Below are positions 27,496-36,741 of a stretch of 64,000 nt of DNA, piece by piece. The translations under genes and the position numbers were made by a program. Every line of letters begins with the position of its first letter. Position 1 is the stretch's first letter. The DNA is from Williamwhitmania taraxaci. Its GTDB lineage: Bacteria > Bacteroidota > Bacteroidia > Bacteroidales > Williamwhitmaniaceae. The stretch covers positions 1-64,000 of the forward strand of contig NZ_FMYP01000003.1 of assembly GCF_900096565.1 (NCBI RefSeq), read 5' to 3'. The notes beneath the pieces are model-generated. The model had not been told where the DNA came from, ran no database searches, and saw only the letters and a list, made by a program, of their open reading frames with translations.

Positions 27496-30033
27496 ATGAT
27501 TGATCGGCTCAAAACAAAAACAGAGGTAGTCTTTGGCAAAACCATAAAGACACAAAAAGATTGCACAACGCTATCCCTCCGAGTATTGGAGGCTACTGGC
27601 GAAGTTATCAGCCACAGCACCATACGGCGATGCTGGGGCCTTCTAAAAGCCAACACAAAGCCTTCATTATATACCCTAGATGTATTAAGCCGATACTGCG
27701 GATTAAAAACTTGGGCCGAATTTGTAAAACTAAATACCGAAAAATCGCCTATTGAAGACAACAATAAACAATGGACGACGTCCCTAAAGCGTTGCCTCGA
27801 CGAAACAAAGGAAACAATCGACTATATAAGGCGACGATGTGGCATACAATATGAACTAGCAGCCGACCGACTACTGGCTACCGATCGATTAGATGTTTTT
27901 TTACGTTCGACATACACAGCAACAGCCATCATAGGTCCTGGAGGATATGGAAAATCAACACTATTGGCAAAGTGGGTAGAGAAACAAATTGCAAAAAACG
28001 CCGAAGAGGATTCCATAATTCTTTTTATAAGGGGCAATAAGCTAGAAAACAGCATAGGAGCAGGTAGCCAGTTAAAAAACTGGATCAACTATAGGATAAC
28101 CGGAGATTCCATGGTTGATATATCCGATTTAGTTGCCCACAATAAGAATTCCAAACGATCGATTCTAATCATAATAGATGGGTTGGACGAAATAAACTTA
28201 CCGGAAAACAGATGCACCATCCTAGCAGACCAACTCTCCGAATTTGTAAGTTCTTATTCAGCCACAGGACTAAAGTTGATAGTTTCTTCAAGAAATTCAA
28301 CGTGGGAAAAATACTATATCCCTCAACTACAGCATGAACAGACATCAAACAAAGAATGGTTAGGATCTTGGACGTCTAACAACGGTAAATCGCTCACCAA
28401 CATCCCACCTCTCTCAAGGATGGAAATTCAGGAGATACTCAACCATACCATAAATGGTGGCAAGACAAAAAAAATATTAGTAGACGACTTAGAGATTAAC
28501 CTACGTCAAGCAATATCTTACCCATACTATTTACAATTATTTATCAGTACAGGAGGGTATAGTGATACAGAATTGAGTATTGGAACCCTCGACCTGATGG
28601 ACATGTTCCTCAAGAGTCAAATATACAACTCTCCATTAGCCGACGAAAAATTAGATATTCTTAACGCTATTCTCGAGAGCCAAGAATATGGCATACTCAA
28701 GAACACAACCTATAAGACAGAGATAAAAAAACGATACCCGATTCACTTAAAAACTGCTGGAAAATACTTTGATGCATACCACGACCTCATTTCGTTTGGT
28801 ATAATTACCGAGGAGATTGTTGAGAGTAAATACAAAACATTAAACACTGCAATTCGCATTGCAAATGAAAACTTAAGAAGTGCATTAATTGTCAGACACC
28901 TTATCGAAACGAATAAAGGAATAGATTTTCCGCTATTCCAAAATATCGACAACACTTACTCTGAGGGGGAAACTAAGGTCATGATTATTGCCAATCTTTT
29001 CCACGAAGCCTACCTAACCCGTAACGCTATCGCACTAATCCCCTTTTTTAGTTTAAAACAGGAGACCATACGATCGGTTATCGAGCAAGGTCAAGTAGGA
29101 ATTTCCCTTCGTAAAGATCAATTCATGCGCAACAAGCTAATCCCCGAATACGCCAAAAACACCATAGCCCAAGACCTTTTGTTCGAAAATTTTGTCGACA
29201 TCGACTACTTAACCATTTCATATAGCCACTGGCTTAAAGAATATCTAAAGCACAAAAAAGATAAGGAGTCCGAAATATTTGCATATTCATTGCTTGCCTT
29301 AAGTTCCTTATACCAACTCGACCGGCCACGATCCGACTACTACATAAACGAGATAAAAAAGATTAGCCCTAGCTTAAAGATGAAACCAACCACGATTGCT
29401 CGATGGCTTAGTGTTCAGATTCTACATTCCTATCTTACAGCAGGAACCATTGACAGCGAACTTATAACAGCAGTGCAACGGTTTCAAAAGGAACTTAATA
29501 AAGCAAAAGGAACAAAGCACAGCACCATTCATGGAGAGTTCGAAACAATAATCTCAACAGCACTTCTCTTTTGCAAAGAGTACGAATTTGCTTCAAAAGT
29601 TCTTTCGGCAGGAGAGAAAAAAGAATTCCAATACGACAAAAATATCATTAGCGGAATAACACCCGAATATGCAGTATTAAAAGTATTTGCCGATTATGGA
29701 AAAAAAGAGTCAGTTGAAATAAGCAAAATAATTTCCATTGAGAACAATCTAGACTCAATAAATGGCACTGACAGTCTAAGCACAAAGGCACTAGCATACA
29801 GCCTAGTAGGCGGCTTCTATTTCCACCAGAATAAAACCCAAAAGTTCAACAATTACTTCCAAACAGCACTCGAACTGGTTACTTTTTGCCAAAACAAGTA
29901 TCTCGAGGTTAAATTATTAAAACAACTATCTAGCCTATTAAGGCAACTTGACGAGACAGGATCGGCTGATCAATGCGAAATTTATGCCAAAGGAATGGCT
30001 GAAAACTCAGGATTCATTTATTCTAAATTCTAG
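27496..30033 (+). CDS. STAND/NACHT-type NTPase with Bacteroidota-specific N-terminal domain
   Basis: This is a large (845-residue) signal-transduction P-loop NTPase. Walker A is GPGGYGKST at 147-155, Walker B ILIIIDGLDE at about 223-232, and a sensor-like LIVSSRNSTW follows, the layout of NACHT/AAA-type STAND proteins. Residues 1-80 form a helical domain (KTQKDCTTLSLRVLEATG, STIRRCWGLLK, LDVLSRYCGLKTWAEF) that recurs at the start of many Bacteroidota regulatory proteins and looks HTH-like. The C-terminal about 450 residues are helical, probably a TPR-like sensor superstructure. The ATG at 27496 is chosen because the domain begins there; an in-frame ATG at 27421 is possible. It is divergent from the unknown/trypsin-fold operon. 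Confidence 0.85.
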   Translation: MIDRLKTKTEVVFGKTIKTQKDCTTLSLRVLEATGEVISHSTIRRCWGLLKANTKPSLYTLDVLSRYCGLKTWAEFVKLNTEKSPIEDNNKQWTTSLKRCLDETKETIDYIRRRCGIQYELAADRLLATDRLDVFLRSTYTATAIIGPGGYGKSTLLAKWVEKQIAKNAEEDSIILFIRGNKLENSIGAGSQLKNWINYRITGDSMVDISDLVAHNKNSKRSILIIIDGLDEINLPENRCTILADQLSEFVSSYSATGLKLIVSSRNSTWEKYYIPQLQHEQTSNKEWLGSWTSNNGKSLTNIPPLSRMEIQEILNHTINGGKTKKILVDDLEINLRQAISYPYYLQLFISTGGYSDTELSIGTLDLMDMFLKSQIYNSPLADEKLDILNAILESQEYGILKNTTYKTEIKKRYPIHLKTAGKYFDAYHDLISFGIITEEIVESKYKTLNTAIRIANENLRSALIVRHLIETNKGIDFPLFQNIDNTYSEGETKVMIIANLFHEAYLTRNAIALIPFFSLKQETIRSVIEQGQVGISLRKDQFMRNKLIPEYAKNTIAQDLLFENFVDIDYLTISYSHWLKEYLKHKKDKESEIFAYSLLALSSLYQLDRPRSDYYINEIKKISPSLKMKPTTIARWLSVQILHSYLTAGTIDSELITAVQRFQKELNKAKGTKHSTIHGEFETIISTALLFCKEYEFASKVLSAGEKKEFQYDKNIISGITPEYAVLKVFADYGKKESVEISKIISIENNLDSINGTDSLSTKALAYSLVGGFYFHQNKTQKFNNYFQTALELVTFCQNKYLEVKLLKQLSSLLRQLDETGSADQCEIYAKGMAENSGFIYSKF

Positions 30034-30872
30034 CCTCGATGAAACGCCAAAAGTTTCTCCATCGGATACTGAATAGTTTGTTCCAGCACAACACCATGAG
30101 TCTCTACAGCTCTTTGTATTACATCTTGAAATTCAAAACCGATGGAACCCACAACCCCAATATTTTTGCGTTTGTATGTTGCACATAGTGGATTTACCAC
30201 AAAAAGAAAAAACTGATCAAAGGCTTTAAAAACGAGATCATCCACAAACGAATGACCTCTGTGCTTTATGAGAAACGGCACAAACGACGCTAGGTATCCA
30301 GCTGGTGACGAAGAGTGATACAAATCAAACAACAACTGTTTATTATCGCATGTCTCTTTGAAATCGTCAACTAAATCAGCCGGCATATGATTATAGAAAT
30401 AGGCCTTTAGTAGCCGCTTACCCAAAAAAGAGCCACTACCTTCATCTCCCAAAATATATCCGAGAGATGGTGCCACAGCCACCACTTTTCCCTTACAAAA
30501 ATAGCAACACGAGGCACCTGTCCCAAGAATTGATGCAATCCCCTCCCCCATTCCATATAAAGCGATTCCGGCTGCCACAAGATCGGATTCAACAGTAATA
30601 TCAACTTTGGGAAAATAGAGATTAAGAGCTCCATTTACTATTCCCGCTCCGTGCGAACCCAAACATCCCGAACCATAGAAGTAGAGTGAGTTTAGATCAT
30701 ACTCAACCGGCATATTCGCTTTTATAGTACGAATCTCATGCAGCATAACATCAGTAGAGGTAGAGTTTGGGTTAAGCCCAATCGTAAAAAATTCCGCAAC
30801 TTGCTGACCTTTCTCAAGAAAAACCCAATGAGCCTTAGTGGAACCACTATCTACAACTCCTATCATCGCCAA
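30030..30872 (-). CDS. BadF/BadG/BcrA/BcrD-type kinase, N-acetylglucosamine kinase-like
   Basis: This 280-residue ASKHA-fold sugar kinase homologue has the phosphate-1 motif GVVDSGSTKAHWVF, the phosphate-2 region SILGTGASCCYF and GYILGDEGSGSFLGKRLLKAY, the arrangement of eukaryotic-type GlcNAc kinases and their bacterial relatives. The predicted role is to phosphorylate an amino sugar, for example recovered from peptidoglycan. The start abuts the stop of the oligopeptide-binding lipoprotein gene (0 nt), so both form an operon. It converges with a 4-nt overlap on the STAND gene. Confidence 0.88.
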   Translation of the reverse strand: MAMIGVVDSGSTKAHWVFLEKGQQVAEFFTIGLNPNSTSTDVMLHEIRTIKANMPVEYDLNSLYFYGSGCLGSHGAGIVNGALNLYFPKVDITVESDLVAAGIALYGMGEGIASILGTGASCCYFCKGKVVAVAPSLGYILGDEGSGSFLGKRLLKAYFYNHMPADLVDDFKETCDNKQLLFDLYHSSSPAGYLASFVPFLIKHRGHSFVDDLVFKAFDQFFLFVVNPLCATYKRKNIGVVGSIGFEFQDVIQRAVETHGVVLEQTIQYPMEKLLAFHRG

Positions 30873-32555
30873 CTATTTAATATCAACATATTTGAAAATT
30901 GGAATATTCATGGGATTCGGATCCATCCCCACAACTCCAGTTCGCACAAACCGCACAACTTTATCATAAAACAGAGGAATTACAGGGCATTCTGCTAAGA
31001 CCAAACTATCCATCTGCCGATAAAGTTTTAATCGATCCCCTAAAACAACCTGCTTGAGCGATTGAGCATACAGGTCATCGAATTTTCGATTCTTAAAATG
31101 AGTGTAATTAGGACCATAAGGAGAATGATTTCCTGAATAAAAGAGGGATAAAAAACTTTCTGCATCAGCATAATCGGCAATCCACGAGCCTCTAAACATT
31201 GGAAGCCGAGAATCGGCAACCGATTGTCGATAGGATGCACCAGTCACCACCTCTACATTAATCTTCACGCCCAACTTGCTTAATTCATGCTGAATAAACT
31301 CACATATATCCAGATAATCATCGGTGGTCGTTAACGTTATGGGTGGCAGTCCCGTCCCATTAGAATAGCCCATTCGTGAGAGTATGGATAGCGTAGAATC
31401 AGGGCAGTAGTAAAACCCTTTTAATGAATTGGAAAATGGAGGAAGCCCCATTGGAATAAATCCACTTTCAGCAGGAAAACCGAGACCATTCCTGAGATAG
31501 GCAATCATTCTCTGCCGATCGAAACCGTAGGCTATTGCACGTCGATATTCCCTACTTAAAACAGGAGATCCCTTCGATAATTCGGCATCAACTAAAAAGC
31601 CCAGATACTCTGTATTTAAATAGGGGCCAGTGAGGAGCATAATGCGATTAGAATACTTTGGATTAAGACTTCCAGTCCGGGTGAGCAATTCATCCTTCGA
31701 TGCCTTTGAAACTCCCGAGATAAAATCTAAATTACCAAGGATAAACGCCATAAACTCTGATTGTTTATCAGTAATAAAATTCACGGCAATAGCATCAAGG
31801 TAAGGCAACGATTGCCCCAATGAGTCCTTCTCGAAGTATCGTGGGTTTTTTACAAAAACAAGCTTTTCTCCATCACGCCATGTTTTAAGCATAAACGGAC
31901 CACAACCAACAGGATTTCGACCAAATTCCTTTCCATAGGCGGTTACGGCTTCCTGCGGTACAACTGCAAAATAGGGAACAGCCAACAACCCAAGAAAAGC
32001 AGGAAATGGCTCCTTGAGACGAATTACTAGAGTTGTATCTGAAAGTGCCACTACATTGGGTTGACCATTATTAAGGGTGTCAACCTTTGAGAGCACCCAG
32101 CTACCGGGACTTGCAACGAAAGGCGAAGCCAATCGTCGATAGCTAAAAACAAAATCAGAGGCAACAACCTGCCGTCCAGAACCATCCTTAAAACACGGAT
32201 TGTCATGAAACGTGACATCATTCCTAAGAATGAAAGTATATACAAGCCCGTTATCTGAAACACGCCAACTTTTAGCAACAAGGGGTTGGATATACAACTT
32301 ACTATCCAACTGAACGAGTCCACAAAACAATTGACTCACCGGCCAAATCGAAGGCATTGTGCGAGCATAAACCGGATCTAAACTAGTAATCCCCTTCGAC
32401 TCGTTATACCGAAACACTTTCCCATGAGGAGAACGATCCTTATGGTTACAAGCAACAACACTAAATATTAGAAGCATCCAAAAGGAACACTTCAAAAGTG
32501 GATTCACACGAAATTTGGTGTAAAACAGCCCCATGCCAGTTTTAGTCTTTTTCAA
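30873..32555 (-). CDS. oligopeptide-type ABC transporter substrate-binding lipoprotein
   Basis: This is a family 5 extracellular solute-binding protein (SBP_bac_5, 560 residues). A lipoprotein signal ends in FSVVAC, preceded by a hydrophobic stretch. The body carries the expected blocks, including GITSLDPVYARTMPSIWPVS, LVYTFILRNDVTFHDNPCF, DFVFSYRRLASP, GCGPFMLKTWRDGEKLVFVKN and VLSREYRRAIAYGFDRQRMI. No permease or ATPase genes are nearby, so it must serve a transporter encoded elsewhere or act alone. The kinase gene follows without a gap, which suggests uptake of amino-sugar peptides (inference). The start is uncertain: an ATG at 32534 would give a shorter signal peptide. Confidence 0.9.
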   Translation of the reverse strand: MKKTKTGMGLFYTKFRVNPLLKCSFWMLLIFSVVACNHKDRSPHGKVFRYNESKGITSLDPVYARTMPSIWPVSQLFCGLVQLDSKLYIQPLVAKSWRVSDNGLVYTFILRNDVTFHDNPCFKDGSGRQVVASDFVFSYRRLASPFVASPGSWVLSKVDTLNNGQPNVVALSDTTLVIRLKEPFPAFLGLLAVPYFAVVPQEAVTAYGKEFGRNPVGCGPFMLKTWRDGEKLVFVKNPRYFEKDSLGQSLPYLDAIAVNFITDKQSEFMAFILGNLDFISGVSKASKDELLTRTGSLNPKYSNRIMLLTGPYLNTEYLGFLVDAELSKGSPVLSREYRRAIAYGFDRQRMIAYLRNGLGFPAESGFIPMGLPPFSNSLKGFYYCPDSTLSILSRMGYSNGTGLPPITLTTTDDYLDICEFIQHELSKLGVKINVEVVTGASYRQSVADSRLPMFRGSWIADYADAESFLSLFYSGNHSPYGPNYTHFKNRKFDDLYAQSLKQVVLGDRLKLYRQMDSLVLAECPVIPLFYDKVVRFVRTGVVGMDPNPMNIPIFKYVDIK

Positions 32556-32691
32556 TAACGGTTTTATGTTCTAAAGAAATCTAGCAACATCAATTAAAGG
32601 GATTTTTTAACTGAAATCGAAAGCGCCGCTAGTAATAATTACAAAATAAGCAATTTCGGGGGAGATATTTGAGGAAACTGTCAGAAATTAC

Positions 32692-32712
32692 GAAGGGGGC
32701 CTAAGCCCCCTC
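32692..32712. terminator. GC-rich hairpin between the lipoprotein and Crp/Fnr genes
   Basis: GGGGGC (32695-32700) pairs with GCCCCC (32705-32710) around CTAA. It lies downstream of the minus-strand Crp/Fnr gene and upstream of the lipoprotein gene. There is no strong T run on either side, so termination is possible but not certain. Confidence 0.45.
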
Positions 32713-32837
32713 CGATGTCAACCAAAACCAGCCAAGTAAAAAACCAAAACCATGATTATTTTACTTACAGCTCTGTCGCTGTAGAGGCAAATATAAGACA
32801 CCAAATAAGCGAATGCAAGTCAATTTTGACCAATGAC

Positions 32838-33506
32838 TTATTTCAGCATATCAATGAGTGCTTTTCTATTTTTAATGGTAATTTCTTTCCTCTCCACCGT
32901 AATGAGTCCCTCCTGCTCCATCTCTGAAAACACCCTCGCCAGCGATGGTCTCGCAACTCCGAAAAACTCCGCTAACTCGCCTTGCGACTTAGAAATAATA
33001 ACCCTATCCGATTTAGATTCCTGCGTAAGTGAGAGCAAGTACTGAGCCACTTTTTCTCTTATGGTTCGAAATGAGAGAAACCAAAGCTTTGAAGAGAGAA
33101 ATTGAGCCCGATTCGAAATGGCATTTAAATAATTACCCAGAATCACATCACTCCCTTGCAGAAGCCGAATCAATTCACTTTTTGGGATAAACAAAATCCG
33201 TACCTCTTCTAATGCAACCACATCCACTGGAAAACGATTCTTCTCCCCGAAAACAAAGGCATGAGCAATTGGCATGGGAGCTTGCATCTCCTCAATTTTA
33301 ACAACCTTGCCGGTAAAATCAACCATTTCACCCTTAACGCTACCCTGAATTAATACGCAAAGATTCCGCACTTCATCCTCGCGCTGTGCAATCAACTGCC
33401 CTTTCGAAAATGTTTTCACGGAATATACAATTGTAGAGAACATCTCCTCCAACTGAACGGGGCTAAGACCTCTAAAAAAAGGAGAGCGAGAAATTATTTC
33501 GAACAT
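32838..33506 (-). CDS. Crp/Fnr-family transcriptional regulator (HcpR-like by context)
   Basis: This 222-residue protein has a cNMP-type sensory beta-barrel (about residues 1-120: MFEIISRSPFFRGLSPVQLEEMF, FSKGQLIAQREDEVRNLCVLI). A dimer helix and a C-terminal winged helix-turn-helix follow (KSQGELAEFFGVARPSLARVFSEMEQEGLI). No N-terminal Fnr-type cysteine cluster is seen. It is divergent from a ferredoxin-like gene and the hybrid-cluster protein gene, the arrangement known for HcpR-type nitrosative stress regulators, so control of those genes is likely but inferred. Confidence 0.88.
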   Translation of the reverse strand: MFEIISRSPFFRGLSPVQLEEMFSTIVYSVKTFSKGQLIAQREDEVRNLCVLIQGSVKGEMVDFTGKVVKIEEMQAPMPIAHAFVFGEKNRFPVDVVALEEVRILFIPKSELIRLLQGSDVILGNYLNAISNRAQFLSSKLWFLSFRTIREKVAQYLLSLTQESKSDRVIISKSQGELAEFFGVARPSLARVFSEMEQEGLITVERKEITIKNRKALIDMLK

Positions 33507-33537
33507 TTAAAATCTTTTTTTTTTAATAATTGCTGTT

Positions 33538-33553
33538 TGTAACATATGAGACA
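33538..33553. promoter_or_regulatory. candidate Crp/Fnr operator
   Basis: TGTAACATATGAGACA is an imperfect inverted repeat (TGT...ACA with an inner C/G pair) in the 119-bp divergent region. A weak promoter downstream (TTTG 33555-33558, GACTTTTG 33575-33582) would place the centre near -43, close to a class II activator position. This is inference from one site. Confidence 0.35.
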
Positions 33554-33625
33554 GTTTGCTCAATCCTTTTGTCGGACTTTTGCATCACAATAACCACCGA
33601 AAATAATTAAAAAAATCTACATACC

Positions 33626-34534
33626 ATGAAGAGAGAGATAATAACCATAGATAGAGACAAATGCAATGGATGCGGAAATTGCATTACAGGTTGCCACGAA
33701 GGAGCCCTCCAACTAATTGATGGCAAAGCAACATTGGTTAGCGAGCTAATGTGCGATGGCCTTGGTGCCTGCATTGGAACGTGCCCAGTGGATGCAATCT
33801 CAATTGAGGTTAGAGAGGCTGTTGCTTACGATGAGGTAGAAACCCTCAGAGCAATGCTGAAAAATGGTAAGAATGTAATTATAGCACACTTTAAGCACCT
33901 AAAAGACCATGGCGAGAAGGAGTATCTAAGGCTGGGTGTTGAATTCTTACTCAAAGAAAAAAATAATGTAGACTTCAGCGTGGACGAGATATTGCAAGAA
34001 GTTCACAATCACACCTCAACTGGTGGTGGCAAAAGTTTTGCAAAACCAGTCCAGCACGCTCACCAACAAGGCGAATCGTGCGGCTGTCCAGGGTCCGCAG
34101 CAAAAACTTTTCAGGCTCCACAATATGCACCAGCAGCAAAGGTGGCAACGCCTTCAGCTCTTAGCCACTGGCCAATCCAGCTGCACCTTATCAACCCAAA
34201 TTCGACTCACTTTAAGGATTCAAACTTACTGCTAGCTGCCGATTGTGTTGCGTTTTCGCTGGGTGCTTTTCACAAAGATTTTCTATCGGGCAAAACACTG
34301 GCAATTGCCTGTCCAAAGTTGGATAGCAACAAGGAGTCATACGTAGAAAAATTAACCGCCCTAATTGACGAAGCAAAGGTTGACACCATTACCATAATGC
34401 GCATGGAAGTGCCTTGCTGTGGTGGATTAACTCAACTTGTAAAAATGGCTTCGGAAAAAGCTTCACGAAAAATCCCAATTAAGTCAATCACCGTTGGCAT
34501 TGAGGGAGACATTCAAGAAAGCGTTTGGATTTAG
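33626..34534 (+). CDS. 4Fe-4S ferredoxin-like protein, partner of hybrid-cluster protein
   Basis: The first about 65 residues are a two-cluster ferredoxin domain: CNGCGNCITGCHEGA and, after a spacer, CDGLGACIGTCPVDA. A linker rich in Ala, Gly, His and Gln (about 130-180), with the cluster ESCGCPG, joins it to a C-terminal domain of about 120 residues with a Cys motif MEVPCCGGLTQLV. The length is 302 residues. It lies 45 nt upstream of hcp on the same strand and is probably its electron donor; related ferredoxin/Hcp pairs occur in anaerobes. The function of the C-terminal domain is not known to me. Confidence 0.88.
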   Translation: MKREIITIDRDKCNGCGNCITGCHEGALQLIDGKATLVSELMCDGLGACIGTCPVDAISIEVREAVAYDEVETLRAMLKNGKNVIIAHFKHLKDHGEKEYLRLGVEFLLKEKNNVDFSVDEILQEVHNHTSTGGGKSFAKPVQHAHQQGESCGCPGSAAKTFQAPQYAPAAKVATPSALSHWPIQLHLINPNSTHFKDSNLLLAADCVAFSLGAFHKDFLSGKTLAIACPKLDSNKESYVEKLTALIDEAKVDTITIMRMEVPCCGGLTQLVKMASEKASRKIPIKSITVGIEGDIQESVWI

Positions 34535-34579
34535 ACTTATCACTCAACTAATTTATATAACCATTTAAAATTTAAAGTC

Positions 34580-36226
34580 ATGAGCATGTTTTGTTTTCAA
34601 TGCCAAGAAGCAGCAAAAGGAACTGGCTGCACCATCAAGGGAGTTTGTGGTAAATCCGACGATCTTTCCAACATGATGGACCTACTAACACACCTTTTAA
34701 AAGGCATCTCCTATTACTCCACAGAACTGAGAGAAAAAAAGGGTTACGAGAACCAAATAGTAAACAAGTTCATCTTCGACGGACTGTTTTCAACTATCAC
34801 AAATGCCAACTTCGACAAGGAAGTATTTTTCAAGAGAGTAGAAAAAGCCTTCGAAATTAGAAGCATGCTTAAGGCCGAAGCCGACAAGGCTGGCGTTAAA
34901 GTAGACACCACTTTTGATGGCACTACTTGGACTGGCAACCGTAGCGAATTTGAAGCAAAATCGGAAAAAGTTGGTATTCTTGAAGAGAAAAATGAGGATA
35001 TCAGGTCGTTGAGAGAGCTTACAATATATGGACTTAAGGGAATGGCTGCTTACACTGAGCATGCTTATAACCTTGGATTTGAAGATGTAGCGCTATACGC
35101 ATTTATGCAAAAAACGCTTGTAAAGCTAACCCAAACTCTTTCAGTAGATGAGCTAGTTGGCCTCGTGCTTGAAACGGGTAAATTCGGAGTTACCGCAATG
35201 GCTTTGCTCGACAAAGCAAACACCACTCGCTACGGAAATCCAGAGATCACAAAGGTTAACTTAGGCGTTCGCAAAAATCCAGGCATCCTAATTAGCGGTC
35301 ACGACCTAAAGGATATGGAAGAGCTACTTGCTCAAACATCAGGAACAGGTGTGGATGTTTACACCCATAGCGAAATGCTTCCAGCCAACTACTATCCTGC
35401 TTTCAAGAAACACAGCCATTTTGTAGGCAACTACGGCAGCAGCTGGTGGCATCAGAAAGAAGATTTCACTTCATTTAACGGACCAATCCTGTTCACAACA
35501 AACTGTATTGTTCCTCCAACAGCTAGTGCAACATATACAAGCAAGATATACACTACTGGCTCTTCAGGACTGACAGGTGCAAATCACATTCCAGACAGGG
35601 TAGATGGTAAGCCAAAAGATTTTTCAGCAATTATTGAGCATGCAAAAAAATGCCAATCGCCAGTTGAAATCGAAACAGGTGAACTAGTAGGCGGTTTTGC
35701 TCACGCACAAGTTTTTGCTCTTGCCGACAAGGTTGTGGATGCAGTTAAATCAGGTGCCATTCGCAAGTTTATTGTAATGGCTGGATGCGACGGCAGAATG
35801 AAAGACCGCGACTACTACACCGAATTTGCAACTAAGCTACCTAAAGACACAGTTATTTTAACTGCTGGATGTGCAAAATATCGCTACAACAAGCTTCCAC
35901 TTGGTGATATTGGAGGAATTCCACGAGTTTTGGATGCTGGTCAGTGCAACGACTCTTACTCACTAGCGGTAATTGCGCTTAAGCTTAAAGAGATTTTTGC
36001 GCTAAACGACATCAACGAGCTACCAATTGCATACAACATTGCATGGTATGAGCAAAAAGCGGTGATTGTTCTTCTTGCACTACTCCATTTGGGTGTAAAA
36101 AACATCCACCTCGGGCCAACACTACCGGCATTCCTTTCGCCAAATGTAGTGAACGTGCTTGTTGAAAACTTTGGAATATCAGGTATCAACACTGTTGACG
36201 AAGACATCAAACTGATGGTTGGTTAA
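34580..36226 (+). CDS. hcp: hybrid-cluster protein (hydroxylamine/NO reductase)
   Basis: This 548-residue iron-sulfur-oxygen cluster protein reduces NO (and in vitro hydroxylamine). The N-terminal cubane site is C5-x2-C8-x8-C17-x5-C23 ([20 protein letters not shown]). The hybrid-cluster ligands lie in [39 protein letters not shown] and [11 protein letters not shown]. All are present, so it should be active. The spacing CX2CX8CX5C matches the form found in strict anaerobes. It follows the ferredoxin-like gene and is closed by a strong terminator. Confidence 0.97.
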   Translation: MSMFCFQCQEAAKGTGCTIKGVCGKSDDLSNMMDLLTHLLKGISYYSTELREKKGYENQIVNKFIFDGLFSTITNANFDKEVFFKRVEKAFEIRSMLKAEADKAGVKVDTTFDGTTWTGNRSEFEAKSEKVGILEEKNEDIRSLRELTIYGLKGMAAYTEHAYNLGFEDVALYAFMQKTLVKLTQTLSVDELVGLVLETGKFGVTAMALLDKANTTRYGNPEITKVNLGVRKNPGILISGHDLKDMEELLAQTSGTGVDVYTHSEMLPANYYPAFKKHSHFVGNYGSSWWHQKEDFTSFNGPILFTTNCIVPPTASATYTSKIYTTGSSGLTGANHIPDRVDGKPKDFSAIIEHAKKCQSPVEIETGELVGGFAHAQVFALADKVVDAVKSGAIRKFIVMAGCDGRMKDRDYYTEFATKLPKDTVILTAGCAKYRYNKLPLGDIGGIPRVLDAGQCNDSYSLAVIALKLKEIFALNDINELPIAYNIAWYEQKAVIVLLALLHLGVKNIHLGPTLPAFLSPNVVNVLVENFGISGINTVDEDIKLMVG

Positions 36227-36233
36227 TAAAACT

Positions 36234-36277
36234 ACAGCGAAGTTCTTTCAAACAGAACTTCGCTGTTTCTTTTTTGT
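36234..36277 (+). terminator. terminator of the ferredoxin/hcp operon
   Basis: A 13-bp perfect stem (ACAGCGAAGTTCT with its complement, 7-nt loop) is followed by TTCTTTTTTG. Confidence 0.93.
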
Positions 36278-36317
36278 TACTAGAAAACTTAATCGTAACC
36301 AATTAAAAACAGAACAT

Positions 36318-36656
36318 ATGGAAAGTAAAGAATTTGCAAAAGCTGAAATATTCTCGTTTCCTACGGAAGTAGATTATACTCAGGGTGGAATTGTTAGCCG
36401 CAACGTGATTAAACGCCCCACCGGAAATGTATCGCTCTTTGCATTCGACAAAGGAGAAAGCCTAAGCGAACATACCGCACCGTTTGACGCAATGGTTCAG
36501 GTTGTAGAAGGCGTAGCGCATGTAATCATTAACGGACAAACACATACTGTAAAAGCAGGTGAGTGCATAATAATGCCAGCAAACATTACCCATGCGGTTG
36601 CTGCCCCCGAACGCTTTAAAATGGTTCTGACAATGATTAAAGAACAAAAAGTATAG
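36318..36656 (+). CDS. cupin-domain protein
   Basis: This is a small single-domain cupin of 112 residues. The beta-barrel motifs are LSEHTAPFDAMVQVVEG (metal-site His and nearby residues) and MPANITHAV (second-motif His). The start is set at the ATG at 36318, because an in-frame ATG at 36219 lies inside hcp and its terminator. Small cupins of this type often sit next to redox or nitrosative-stress genes; substrate unknown. It lies just beyond the hcp terminator and must have its own promoter or depend on read-through. Confidence 0.85.
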   Translation: MESKEFAKAEIFSFPTEVDYTQGGIVSRNVIKRPTGNVSLFAFDKGESLSEHTAPFDAMVQVVEGVAHVIINGQTHTVKAGECIIMPANITHAVAAPERFKMVLTMIKEQKV

Positions 36657-36741
36657 ATCATTTTTTTTCTGAGAAAACAGAACCAACAGAATAGTTTGCC
36701 GTAAGAGTTACTCGATTGACATAGATGCACTGTCCGCTAAC

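Noticed and set aside
33538-33553. Canonical E. coli CRP or FNR box
   Set aside because: It does not match TGTGA-N6-TCACA or TTGAT-N4-ATCAA; only a weak inverted repeat is claimed.
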